Positions 20,216 through 29,429 of a DNA stretch of 54,955 nucleotides are shown here, one piece after another. Under the pieces are notes generated by a model that did not search any database, was not told the DNA's origin, and worked only from the letters and a program-made list of their open reading frames with translations. Within the stretch, counting starts at the first letter, position 1, and each line of letters opens with the position of its first letter. The translations under genes and the position numbers were made by a program. This DNA is from Pachysolen tannophilus NRRL Y-2460 (taxonomy: Eukaryota; Ascomycota; Pichiomycetes; Alaninales; Pachysolenaceae). Where the stretch lies: the NCBI GenBank assembly GCA_001661245.1, contig KV454017.1, positions 305,927 through 360,881 of the forward strand. Reading direction: 5' to 3'.

Positions 20216-20460
20216 ATGGGGTCATCAGCTTCTAAACCAGAAGAAACGAAAACGTTTATACCAAGTGCACCAGTTGAATTTAGTCCGTCATTATTATCTC
20301 AATTAGATTCTTCAGTTGAAGTAAGTTTGTTTCGTTTTTTTTTTTTTTTTTAAAGAATCTAGTTTTACTAATATATTTTACAATTTAGTCTGATTATACT
20401 CGTTCTCAATATGCAGAGAATTATATTCATCAAAGAGTTAATAAAGATAAAATTAAGTAA
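20216..20460 (+). CDS. MIC19: MIC19 N-terminal part, spliced, cut short
   Basis: N-terminal portion of Mic19. Exon 20216-20320 encodes MGSSASKPEETKTFIPSAP and EFSPSLLSQLDSSVE; exon 20389-20460 encodes SDYTRSQYAENYIHQRVNKD, then KIK and a stop. MGSSASK fits the myristoylation-type N-terminus (S. cerevisiae MGSNTSK), and FSPSLLSQLDSS matches FSQSLVSQLDSS of that protein. Only 58 residues remain on this strand. Similarity ends at GATAAA (20446-20451), exactly where the opposite-strand fragment would continue with TTGAAACAATTAG. Two foreign codons and a stop follow. A TATA element at 20172-20179 supports this start. Confidence 0.88.
20321..20388 (+). other. Intron in the MIC19 N-terminal part
   Basis: A 68-base intron with donor GTAAGT, branch-like TACTAAT at 20366-20372 and acceptor TTAG at 20388, between codons for Glu35 and Ser36. 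Confidence 0.88.
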
Positions 20461-20624
20461 ATAAAAAGTTCAAAGCCTATGGCTTTGTCATGTCAAGCCA
20501 AATCCAAGCCAAATCCAAGCCAATTGCCAAGTTCAATAACAATAAAAATAAAAATAAAAAAAGTTATGAGGAATCTTAATTTAGAAAAAAGTAAAGATTG
20601 TATCAAACAATATTAATAATCTTT

Positions 20625-21542
20625 TCATAAATCTTGTAGGAAACTACAAGCAGAGTCGATAAGAATCTTGAGTGCATCTTTATCTGAACCAGGTCCTACG
20701 TTATGTTTTGCACCAGGAACAACTTTTGAATATCTTGACCAAAATTGTGGATCCATTGTTTCTTTCCAACCATCGATTAATTTTTGTTTATCAACATGAT
20801 CAGGTACACATTCATCATTACCGGAATATAACACTAATAAAGGTTTTTTAATATTACCAAAAATTGGTGTCAAATATTCTTTTGTTAAGTCACTTGAGAA
20901 AAAATCATCATCTCCTCCAACTTCTGCTAATGATAACCAACGATAAGCTGAAACTGGTGCACCTAAAAATGCATCTGAAAATTTCTTTGGTAAAGTATGT
21001 TCTGATTTCCCCTGTTTTATATATTCTCTTGCTTCTGCACTATATTCAGCAATCTTTTCCTTATTGAAAAAAGTTGAAATTGCTTCTCTATCTGATGCTG
21101 GTGCTTGTAAAATACCTCCATCAACTTCCATATCTTTTGAAGTTTTTGTAAATTTAGATAAATATTGAACTGTATCTTGACAACCAGTAGAATGACCAAA
21201 TAAAACTACTTGGCTCCTATTACCACCTCTTTCAGACCTTAGATATTGAACTAATAAACTGATCTCATCTGCATCTCTTTTCAATGAACCTGTTCCCCAA
21301 CCAGTATATGAAGACGAAAAAAGTATTTGAACTAAACTCCAACCTATGCCATCTAAACCTTCGGCAAGTTTTGGCAAATATGGTACAGTTAACAAACCAT
21401 CAGTTAAGCCACCAATAAATAAAACAACTTTCTTAGATTGAATTCCAGATTTTTTATTTGTAAATTCGAAAGCAGTTAGTCTCGGAGCATACTCATGTAC
21501 TAAACCAGATTGTGGTTCTAAAATTGTAATTACTTGTTGCAT
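20625..21542 (-). CDS. Alpha/beta hydrolase, DUF1749 (SidJ-like) family
   Basis: A 305-residue alpha/beta-hydrolase of the DUF1749 family. A filamentous-fungal member, SidJ, hydrolyses the siderophore fusarinine C; the yeast role is not established. The nucleophile elbow GHSTGCQD places Ser at 118. Before it come FIGGLTDGLL, a stretch usual for the oxyanion region, and SSYTGWGTGSLKRDADEI, a strong family signature. LVLYSGNDECVPDHVDK near 240-256 holds the likely catalytic Asp, and KVVPGAKHNVG the His. Start chosen at the ATG at 21542 (MQQVITILEP); the eight upstream in-frame codons start from TTG. No signal peptide. It lies just right of the MIC19 breakpoint. Confidence 0.87.
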   Translation of the reverse strand: MQQVITILEPQSGLVHEYAPRLTAFEFTNKKSGIQSKKVVLFIGGLTDGLLTVPYLPKLAEGLDGIGWSLVQILFSSSYTGWGTGSLKRDADEISLLVQYLRSERGGNRSQVVLFGHSTGCQDTVQYLSKFTKTSKDMEVDGGILQAPASDREAISTFFNKEKIAEYSAEAREYIKQGKSEHTLPKKFSDAFLGAPVSAYRWLSLAEVGGDDDFFSSDLTKEYLTPIFGNIKKPLLVLYSGNDECVPDHVDKQKLIDGWKETMDPQFWSRYSKVVPGAKHNVGPGSDKDALKILIDSACSFLQDL

Positions 21543-22007
21543 TATCAAAAAATTTTTTTTTGCCAATTACTCAAAACATGAAAACCCAATTAACAACAAT
21601 TATATATCAATTTTGTTGGTTAATATCACTATCAATAATATTTATAGTATTAGTTTACTATATAGAGAGTCCTTTATTGTTTGATAATTATAATTTCTTA
21701 TCTAGGCACAAAAAAAAAAAAAGAACTGCAAAAAAAAGATCTAGATTGCTTAATCGATGCACAAATTACAAGATATAAGAAAGTTATAGATTGATTAACA
21801 ACTTAGTAGTAACTAATTAATGCATATATATATCCTTAATTATGCCATTCTATATACAATATATATGCTAAACCCCGAAAAATTCAAGACTAAAAAAAAA
21901 ATGAAAACCCCCTTTATAAAATGAACCTAATAATAATAAAAAAATAAAAATAAAAAAAAAATGCCAATAAATAAATTATTTGAATGAATACGTTTTGCTC
22001 TAAAAAT
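21543..22007. other. Intergenic
   Basis: Spacer of 465 bases between two left-pointing genes, with A runs around 21712-21724 and 21890-21900. Nothing else recognised. Confidence 0.5.
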
Positions 22008-23420
22008 CTAACTAGTCCATCTTTCATCGGCCCATCCTTTAACAGTATATTGAATATTTTTCCCTATTTTACCACATGGTTTGAAAACTTTCTTGGTATT
22101 ACTATGATGTTCTAAATTTACCCATGGTAAGTTTGATCTTTCCTGTAAAAATCTGTTACTACTGCTATTATTATTATTATTATTATTATTGTTGTTGTTG
22201 TTGTTGTCGTTAAATTTTGTAAATTTTGTATTTTCGATAATAAAATCATCAATTATTGAATCTTGCCTTGGTGGCAATATAACGTTTGACCATAATTTTT
22301 CTCTTGCTAATAAACTTAGCTTTATAATATTTTCATCATTTTTAGAAAATTGATTTTTACTTCTTCCACGAACAACGTCATCGAGGTAAAAATCATCATC
22401 ACTATCATCACTTTCATCAGATGAGGAAGATAAAGAATTTGATGAAAAAATTTCTTGTTGTTGATAAAAATCTAATTCTTCATCTGAATAAGGTAAATAT
22501 TTTTTCAATTTTGATGAATAATCATGTGCGTATATTCTTAAAAATTTTGAATTAATTCTTGGTTCTCTATGACGTATATTTTTACAATTTATTGGAATAA
22601 TATCATTGTTTAAAGAAATTGAATCGGTATTTATTTTGGAACTTTTAAAAGTTTCCAATTGAATATCCATGAAATATTCTTGTTGTTCCTTGTGTTGTAA
22701 ATGTGGCTGTGGTTGTTGTTGTTGGAAAGGTGCCTTATCATCGGTCATTCTAGCACTGAATTGCATTGTAGATGCAGTCAAAGCATTTTGTTGTCTTATT
22801 GTTGAATTTGAAAAAGATGTTGCCAATCCAGATAACAGTTTTAATGATTTACTTAAATTTGAAACAAATTTTTGTCTTTTACTTTGTTTTTTCGAATTTG
22901 GTTTTTCCTTTGTTTCATTCGTATAATGTGGATAATAAGACAAACATACTTCTTCATTATTAATATCTTCAACTTCACTATCTTCATCTAATAATGATAA
23001 TGGATGTTCTGTTATTGAAGAAAATGAAAAACTTATATTTTTAGATAATAATGAACTTCCTGAACCATTAGATGTTACACATTCCGATATTGATGAGGAT
23101 GAAAGTGATGAATAAGTTAAATCCAAATATGAACTTGTATCCGCAGTTGATGGTAACAATGCATTGGCGCTTACCGACAGGCGCAGTAAAGAACATGATA
23201 ATCCTAATTTTTTAGCATTAATAACACTTATCAAGGAAGGAGTACTTGTTATAGGTAACAAATTCATCGATTGATAATTCTTTCTTTCTTCTGTATTATA
23301 ACTTAACGCCATATAAAAGTCGTCCTCCTTTTCCATACCGCCTTCAGAATTTGTATTCACTTTTTTAATAATATCTAAAGGAACTGAAACGGTATATGGA
23401 TATTCTCGAACCTCCATCAT
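22008..23420 (-). CDS. Unrecognised Ser/Asn-rich protein
   Basis: A 470-residue protein I do not recognise. Low-complexity Ser, Asp and Asn tracts dominate, including an Asn run near 405-420 coded by a trinucleotide repeat at about 22166-22210. Islands that look conserved are EYPYTVSVPLD at the N-terminus, FLRIYAHDYSSKLKKYLPYS in the middle, LLAREKLWSNVILPPRQD about 80 residues later, and a C-terminal LPWVNLEHHSNTKKVFKPCG followed by KGWADERWTS. Short linear blocks between disordered linkers suggest a regulatory or scaffold protein. No signal peptide or membrane segment. Two ATGs at the start (23420, 23417). Confidence 0.7.
   Translation of the reverse strand: MMEVREYPYTVSVPLDIIKKVNTNSEGGMEKEDDFYMALSYNTEERKNYQSMNLLPITSTPSLISVINAKKLGLSCSLLRLSVSANALLPSTADTSSYLDLTYSSLSSSSISECVTSNGSGSSLLSKNISFSFSSITEHPLSLLDEDSEVEDINNEEVCLSYYPHYTNETKEKPNSKKQSKRQKFVSNLSKSLKLLSGLATSFSNSTIRQQNALTASTMQFSARMTDDKAPFQQQQPQPHLQHKEQQEYFMDIQLETFKSSKINTDSISLNNDIIPINCKNIRHREPRINSKFLRIYAHDYSSKLKKYLPYSDEELDFYQQQEIFSSNSLSSSSDESDDSDDDFYLDDVVRGRSKNQFSKNDENIIKLSLLAREKLWSNVILPPRQDSIIDDFIIENTKFTKFNDNNNNNNNNNNNNNSSSNRFLQERSNLPWVNLEHHSNTKKVFKPCGKIGKNIQYTVKGWADERWTS
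22166..22210. repeat. Trinucleotide repeat coding poly-Asn
   Basis: ATT repeats followed by GTT repeats on the + strand, read as AAT/AAC (Asn) codons on the minus strand inside the unrecognised Ser/Asn-rich gene. It is a pure-repeat tract likely to vary in length. Confidence 0.75.
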
Positions 23421-24555
23421 TAAGAAAAAGGAAAAAAAAGAATAATAATAATAATAATAATACTTGATTTTATGAATAACAAATAAAAGAAAATGGAAAT
23501 TTTCTTTCCATTTAAATTTTTTTAATTTGGATTAGGATTCCTTATATGAATGAATTTCTTTGTTCTTTTTTTATTTTTTTTTATTTTATTTTAAATTATT
23601 ATTTACTTCAAATTGTTTGGTCTGTTAAATGGCATTCGGTTAACGGCTTAGAAATTTCTTTTTAGAAATAGTGCCATAAAACAAATGTTTTCAAAACGTT
23701 TAACTGGCAGAAAATGCAAAGGGAAACAGGGCAGAAAAAGGCAGAACTTGGCAGAAATTAGCAGAAATGAGCAGAAATTAGCAGAAATTAGCAGAGAAAG
23801 GCAGAGAAAGGCAGAGAAAGACAAAGAAATTTTAATGGTCGGTCCGCCGTCCCCGTCAATTTTGGTAAATTTTTTTTTTTCCCCTTTATTTTTTTTTTTT
23901 TCTTAACAAGGGAAACTAGCCGTTGCTTCCATTAGGTTCCAGTAACCGCGGGATTCTTGTTTGTTTTATTTAGGAAGGTAATCTCGAGAAGTGGAATTAG
24001 GTTTCTAATTTTGCCGTGAATTATGCATAAAAATCTAAAAGTTGTCCAGATTGGGCAGTTATTGGCTTGCCGGGTAGAACTTTTTTGGGAAAAAGGAGAA
24101 GGAGGAAATAAATAAGGAGAAGGAGAAATTTGTTTTGTTAGTGTTATTGTGCAAACTTTTCCGGATTTTGATTTGTATGTTTAAATGTATATGTGTGTAC
24201 CGTACCCGTACCGTCTTTAGCCCATTTCGCTAAATTTGTATGTTGATGAGGTAAAAAAAAATAATCGGTAGATAGCAAAGGGGTGAGGTACTAAAGATGA
24301 TTAGGTAAAAAATGGGAAAAAGAGGGTTCCTGTTATTTTCAGGTCCACTGAATGACTAATTTGGGGGAATCAAACCTCCATTATGCTTAATAATTTTGTA
24401 TCTGTAATATACATCAGAATATAAAAAGTAGTATGAAGTTTAAGATTGCTATCAATATATATATATAGATGTTGTTTTTCCCCAGTTTTCATTTAAGATT
24501 TAAATTTTTTTTTTTTTTGTTCTATATATACATACATATAAATGGTATATGAATT
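23421..24555. promoter_or_regulatory. Large divergent intergenic region
   Basis: 1.1 kb between divergent genes, with no protein gene supported. From left to right: ATT repeats, T runs, the 10-base GCAGAA minisatellite (23731-23820), a GTACC triplication with CCCGTACC core (24198-24213) resembling a Rap1 site, TATAAAAAG at 24420-24428 for the elongase, and a short upstream ORF (24542-24568) overlapping the elongase start. Confidence 0.55.
23731..23820. repeat. Nine-unit 10-base minisatellite (GCAGAANNNN)
   Basis: Nine consecutive 10-base units, all beginning GCAGA, without any insertion or deletion: endings AAAAG, ACTTG, AATTA, AATGA, AATTA, AATTA, then GAAAG three times. Less regular units extend left to about 23706. 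The strand is strongly purine-rich. Confidence 0.9.
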
Positions 24556-25629
24556 ATGGATAGTTTAACTTTTTCACCATCAATTGGGTATCCTTTAGCA
24601 TACTTTAAAATTTTACCTAATCCTGAAATTTTTAAATTTCCTAGTTTTAAAGCGTTACCGTTATCGCCATTTAATGATGAACATGTTTTTTTAAATAAAT
24701 TATATGTGAATTCTTTAGATACTAGGGTACCATTTACTATAGCAATTGTTTATTTTACATCAGTTTATTTATGTAATAAATATATAAGACAAAGACAATT
24801 AAAACAATATTTATTAAAAAATGAGAGTATAAAAGATATAACAAAGATTAATTTTAAAAAATTACCACCAGCACCATTTAAATTTGCTAAAACAAAAATT
24901 TTCAAAATATTTGTTATTTTACATAATATATTTTTATGCGGATTTTCAATTTATAGTTTTATTGGAATGACAAAAAGCATATATAATAATTCTCATAAGA
25001 TAATTCCAAATATTTTTGAATTAAAAAATTTGAATTTTAGTAAAAATGAATTATTTTGGCAATCAATTTGTAATTTAGAAAATGGTATATGGTCAAATAA
25101 AAATAATTTAAAAGGTTTAGCATTTTATAGTTTTTGGTTTTATATATCCAAATTTTATGAAATATTGGATACAATCATAATTTTACTGAAGGGAAAACAA
25201 TCCTCAATTTTACAAAGTTATCATCATTCTGGTGCAATGATTAGTATGTGGGCAGGAGTTAGATTTTCATCACCACCAATATGGGTATTTGTCGTTTTTA
25301 ATTCATTTATTCATACAATAATGTATTTCTATTTTACCCTCTCTTGTTTACATATAAGAGTCCCCACTCTGTTCAAAAAATCTCTAACAAGCATGCAGAT
25401 CTGCCAATTCGTATCGGGTATCTCCTTACTGCTTTCACATATTTTTGTTAATTATTATGATAATCTAACTAAAGAATTCAAATCATGTATCTCAGATGGT
25501 GACCAAGCCCTGGCTTTATGGATAAATGTCATTTATTTGACTCCATTGACCATATTGTTTGGTGCATTCTATGTAGAAAGCTATAAAAATCCACCAAAAA
25601 CAATATTAACCCCAACCATAAAACCATAA
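24556..25629 (+). CDS. ELO-family fatty acid elongase with QxxHH box
   Basis: ER 3-ketoacyl-CoA synthase of the ELO family, which condenses malonyl-CoA with acyl-CoA for fatty-acid elongation. The 357-residue protein has KFYEILDT at 199-206, the catalytic histidine box as QSYHHSGAM at 220-228, NSFIHTIMYFYF at 249-260 and TSMQICQFV at 278-286, with about seven hydrophobic segments. The box starts with Gln rather than the His of Elo1-3 (HxYHH), a variant known from fungal, plant and protist elongases linked to polyunsaturated substrates. Codon 211 (25186-25188) is CTG where I recall related fungal elongases having Ala (IILAKGK). No C-terminal dilysine retrieval signal is visible. An upstream ORF overlaps the start codon. 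Confidence 0.92.
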   Translation: MDSLTFSPSIGYPLAYFKILPNPEIFKFPSFKALPLSPFNDEHVFLNKLYVNSLDTRVPFTIAIVYFTSVYLCNKYIRQRQLKQYLLKNESIKDITKINFKKLPPAPFKFAKTKIFKIFVILHNIFLCGFSIYSFIGMTKSIYNNSHKIIPNIFELKNLNFSKNELFWQSICNLENGIWSNKNNLKGLAFYSFWFYISKFYEILDTIIILLKGKQSSILQSYHHSGAMISMWAGVRFSSPPIWVFVVFNSFIHTIMYFYFTLSCLHIRVPTLFKKSLTSMQICQFVSGISLLLSHIFVNYYDNLTKEFKSCISDGDQALALWINVIYLTPLTILFGAFYVESYKNPPKTILTPTIKP

Positions 25630-25706
25630 TACAATTTATACATACTATAATATATAACATTACAATACATTCTACAATATTACTATGACATCATATTTTT
25701 TTTATT

Positions 25707-25743
<37 letters not shown>

Positions 25744-25746
25744 CGC

Positions 25747-26644
25747 NNNNNNNNNNNNNNNNNNNNNNNNNNNNNNNNNNNNNNNNNNNNNNNNNNNNNN
25801 NNNNNNNNNNNNNNNNNNNNNNNNNNNNNNNNNNNNNNNNNNNNNNNNNNNNNNNNNNNNNNNNNNNNNNNNNNNNNNNNNNNNNNNNNNNNNNNNNNNN
25901 NNNNNNNNNNNNNNNNNNNNNNNNNNNNNNNNNNNNNNNNNNNNNNNNNNNNNNNNNNNNNNNNNNNNNNNNNNNNNNNNNNNNNNNNNNNNNNNNNNNN
26001 NNNNNNNNNNNNNNNNNNNNNNNNNNNNNNNNNNNNNNNNNNNNNNNNNNNNNNNNNNNNNNNNNNNNNNNNNNNNNNNNNNNNNNNNNNNNNNNNNNNN
26101 NNNNNNNNNNNNNNNNNNNNNNNNNNNNNNNNNNNNNNNNNNNNNNNNNNNNNNNNNNNNNNNNNNNNNNNNNNNNNNNNNNNNNNNNNNNNNNNNNNNN
26201 NNNNNNNNNNNNNNNNNNNNNNNNNNNNNNNNNNNNNNNNNNNNNNNNNNNNNNNNNNNNNNNNNNNNNNNNNNNNNNNNNNNNNNNNNNNNNNNNNNNN
26301 NNNNNNNNNNNNNNNNNNNNNNNNNNNNNNNNNNNNNNNNNNNNNNNNNNNNNNNNNNNNNNNNNNNNNNNNNNNNNNNNNNNNNNNNNNNNNNNNNNNN
26401 NNNNNNNNNNNNNNNNNNNNNNNNNNNNNNNNNNNNNNNNNNNNNNNNNNNNNNNNNNNNNNNNNNNNNNNNNNNNNNNNNNNNNNNNNNNNNNNNNNNN
26501 NNNNNNNNNNNNNNNNNNNNNNNNNNNNNNNNNNNNNNNNNNNNNNNNNNNNNNNNNNNNNNNNNNNNNNNNNNNNNNNNNNNNNNNNNNNNNNNNNNNN
26601 NNNNNNNNNNNNNNNNNNNNNNNNNNNNNNNNNNNNNNNNNNNN
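25747..26644. other. Assembly gap (N run)
   Basis: 898 unresolved bases. Both flanks carry very similar sequence, TTATTAAA followed by a long T run, so the join may reflect homopolymer trouble, and the gap length may be an estimate. The left part (25630-25746) is the elongase terminator and the right part is the transporter leader. Confidence 0.99.
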
Positions 26645-26706
26645 CTATTTATTATTAAATTTTTTTTTTTTTTTTTTTTTTTTGGTAATCATTTTGTTTT
26701 TCGGTG

Positions 26707-28647
26707 ATGTCATATAAACAGATTGAAGGGTCAAATTCTTCAACTTCATCAATTTCAAATCCTTTTAAAGAGGAAAGACTTAATAATAGCAATAATAATG
26801 GGTCATCGAGTGTGATATTCAATGCGGATGATTCTCCGGGTGATTCGAATGATTATGAGGAATATACGGAATCTGCAAGAGAAAAATTGATTAATCATAG
26901 ATTAGCACAAGGATTATCTGCCGATGGCGTTAATGAAGATGATAATCCATTTAGAGATCATTTACTGGCAGATGATGATGCGGCGTTTTTAGATGATGAT
27001 GATCATTTCCATAATGTTGATTTTAACCATGGGAGTGGTGGTGCTATGGGTAATCAATATTCAAATGTCTATAGTAATATAGATTTTGATAAACTGCCAG
27101 ATACAAAATTTAAAGGTTTATTATTATTATATTTTACATCTGCTTTTGTTTCATTGGGAGTTTTCGTATTTGGTTATGATCAAGGTGTTATGTCAGGTAT
27201 TATTACTGAAAGATCTTTTGTTCAATTTTTTGATGATCCAACAAAAGCTCAAATTGGTACAATGGTTGCCATATTGGAATTGGGTGCTCTTGCTTCTTCT
27301 TTAAGTGTTGGTAGAGTTGGTGATTTAATTGGTAGAAAAAAAACTATATTAGTTGGAGCTGCAGTTTTCGTTGTTGGTGGATTTTTACAATCTTTTTCAG
27401 GAAAAATGTTTGTCTTAATAATTGGTAGAATTATTTCTGGAATTGCAATTGGTTTATTATCAGCTATAGTTCCGATATATCAAACTGAAATATCCCCACC
27501 AGCTTCTCGTGGTAGATTAGGTTGTATTCAATGGACTGGAAATATTTTTGGTTATACTGCATCTGTATGGGTAGATTATTGGTGTTCTTTTGCTACAAAT
27601 CAATTTTCTTGGAGAACTCCATTATTTATTCAATCATTATTAGGATTAGCTTTATTTGTTGGTGGATTTTTCATTGTTGAAAGTCCAAGATGGTTATTAG
27701 AAAATAATAAAGATGCTCAAGGTTTTGAAGTTTTAAATTTATTATTTGCAGATTCTCCACAAGGTACACTGAAAAATGAATTTGAAATAATTAAAAGTTC
27801 AGTTATATCAGAAAGATTAAGTGCTCCACCAGAGACAAGAACTTATAAAGTCATGTTTAAAAGATATTGGTATAGACTTTTAATTGCTTGTTCTGCACAA
27901 ATGTGGGCTCAAATTAATGGTATTAATGTTATATGTTATTATGCTCCAATGTTATTTGAACAAGCAGGTTTTAAAAATAAAGCAGCATTATTAGTTACAG
28001 GTTTAAATGCTTTAGTTTATTTAGCAAGCACTGTACCACCATGGTTTCTTGTTGATAAATGGGGCCGTAAACCAATATTAATGAGTGGTGGCTTGGTAAT
28101 GGGTGTATCGTTATTAACTATTTCTTATGCTATGTGGTTAGATAAATCTTTTACCCCAGCAGTTGTTGCTGTTTTCGTCTTTGTTTTCAATGCAGGTTTC
28201 GGTTATAGTTGGGGACCAATACCTTGGTTAATGTGTGAAATTTTACCATTACAAATAAGAGCAAAAGGTGCTTCATTAAGTACAGCAACAAATTGGGTTT
28301 TCAATTACTTGGTTGGACAAATGACTCCAATTTTACAAGTAAAAATGCGTTGGGGTTTATATTTCATGCATGGAACTTTCTGTATTTGTTCGGTAATCTT
28401 TGTTTATAGATTTTTCCCTGAAACAAGAGGCGTTGAATTGGAAGAAATGGACAAGATTTTCAATGATAACCCAGATACAAATGGTAGCAAAGAACATCAG
28501 GACGCAGATGATGATGATGATGACGATGACGATGAAGATGACGCATATGACGAGGTAAGACGTCACCGTTCAGCAAGAGTTGCAGATTACGAAGATGAAG
28601 TCGAATTGAATACTTTAAGAAACAACAACGTTGCAGGTCACGTATAA
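26707..28647 (+). CDS. Sugar-porter family transporter (hexose transporter-like)
   Basis: Twelve-segment sugar porter of the major facilitator superfamily, plasma membrane by inference. The 646-residue protein has an unusually long acidic Ser/Asn-rich cytoplasmic N-terminus of about 135 residues. Then come FGYDQGVMSGII (TM1), GRVGDLIGRKKTIL, IGRIISGIAIGLLSAIVPIY, ESPRWLLE, AQINGINVICYYAPMLFEQA (the QxxGxNxxxYY motif), DKWGRKPIL, and FFPETRGVELEEMD. The C-terminal tail carries an Asp run coded by GAT/GAC repeats. The start is the ATG at 26707; only 62 bases separate it from the gap, so the promoter is not visible. High-affinity hexose or polyol carriers and glucose sensors share this layout. 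The tail here is short, which argues against an Snf3/Rgt2-type sensor. Substrate unknown. Confidence 0.9.
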   Translation: MSYKQIEGSNSSTSSISNPFKEERLNNSNNNGSSSVIFNADDSPGDSNDYEEYTESAREKLINHRLAQGLSADGVNEDDNPFRDHLLADDDAAFLDDDDHFHNVDFNHGSGGAMGNQYSNVYSNIDFDKLPDTKFKGLLLLYFTSAFVSLGVFVFGYDQGVMSGIITERSFVQFFDDPTKAQIGTMVAILELGALASSLSVGRVGDLIGRKKTILVGAAVFVVGGFLQSFSGKMFVLIIGRIISGIAIGLLSAIVPIYQTEISPPASRGRLGCIQWTGNIFGYTASVWVDYWCSFATNQFSWRTPLFIQSLLGLALFVGGFFIVESPRWLLENNKDAQGFEVLNLLFADSPQGTLKNEFEIIKSSVISERLSAPPETRTYKVMFKRYWYRLLIACSAQMWAQINGINVICYYAPMLFEQAGFKNKAALLVTGLNALVYLASTVPPWFLVDKWGRKPILMSGGLVMGVSLLTISYAMWLDKSFTPAVVAVFVFVFNAGFGYSWGPIPWLMCEILPLQIRAKGASLSTATNWVFNYLVGQMTPILQVKMRWGLYFMHGTFCICSVIFVYRFFPETRGVELEEMDKIFNDNPDTNGSKEHQDADDDDDDDDDEDDAYDEVRRHRSARVADYEDEVELNTLRNNNVAGHV

Positions 28648-29429
28648 GCAAAAGAAGAAGGAAAAATAAAAAAAATTAAAAAATATAGGTGTCTTTTTTC
28701 ATCAATTCTTTTATCTCTTCTTTCTCTTTCTCACTCTTTTCTTTATTTTTTATATTCATTGCTTTTATTTTTTTTCTTTTTTTTCTTTTTTTTCTTTTTT
28801 TGAAATTGAACATTTGTATTATATTTTGAATTTCCAGAAGAAATGATACTAATCTATATAAATAATGAATTACAAGAATAAACTTACTCTATTACCAATT
28901 AGGTAATTACTTTAATCTCCTTCTTTGGAAATAAATATGTCCGAAAAAGTGATTAACCAAAAATAGTTGAAAAAAATTGACTAGTGAAGGGAATTTTTAG
29001 TTTTTCGGGCAAGATTTAAAAGGAAGAAATTTCTTTATGTCCTCCTATCTTAATTCCTCTTAATTCGTTTTAATTCCCCTTTTTCTCCCGCCCTTTTTTG
29101 CTTCTTCTTTCCGCCCAAGTTTTCTTTCTATTTTCAGCTCATCACGCACGCATATAGTGATCACGCTCTGATAAAGTTTGCAGCTCTATTTTAGCATGTT
29201 CTACATATTAACAACCTATTAATTAAATTAATTATTATATTCAAGAGTAAAATAGCAAGAGATTGTTAATATCCTAATTTAGTATAAATTAGGTAAATAT
29301 ATTTATTAATATTATCTAAGATTTGAAATTGTTTTTATATATGAATAATTAAAAAATAATTGATTTTTTTTTTTACTTTTTTTTTTTGGCGGTATTATAA
29401 TTAGTTGATATTTTTTTTAAATATTCAAT
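28648..29429. other. Intergenic, EIS1 promoter
   Basis: No gene seen. It contains T/C runs near 28712-28800 and paired GC-rich elements CCCGCC at 29087-29092 and CCGCCC at 29111-29116 in an AT-rich background, followed by T runs just before EIS1. Confidence 0.5.

Noticed and set aside
23685-23906. ORF through the GCAGAA minisatellite
   Set aside because: It opens only because the 10-base repeat lacks stops; it runs into poly-T and has no domain.
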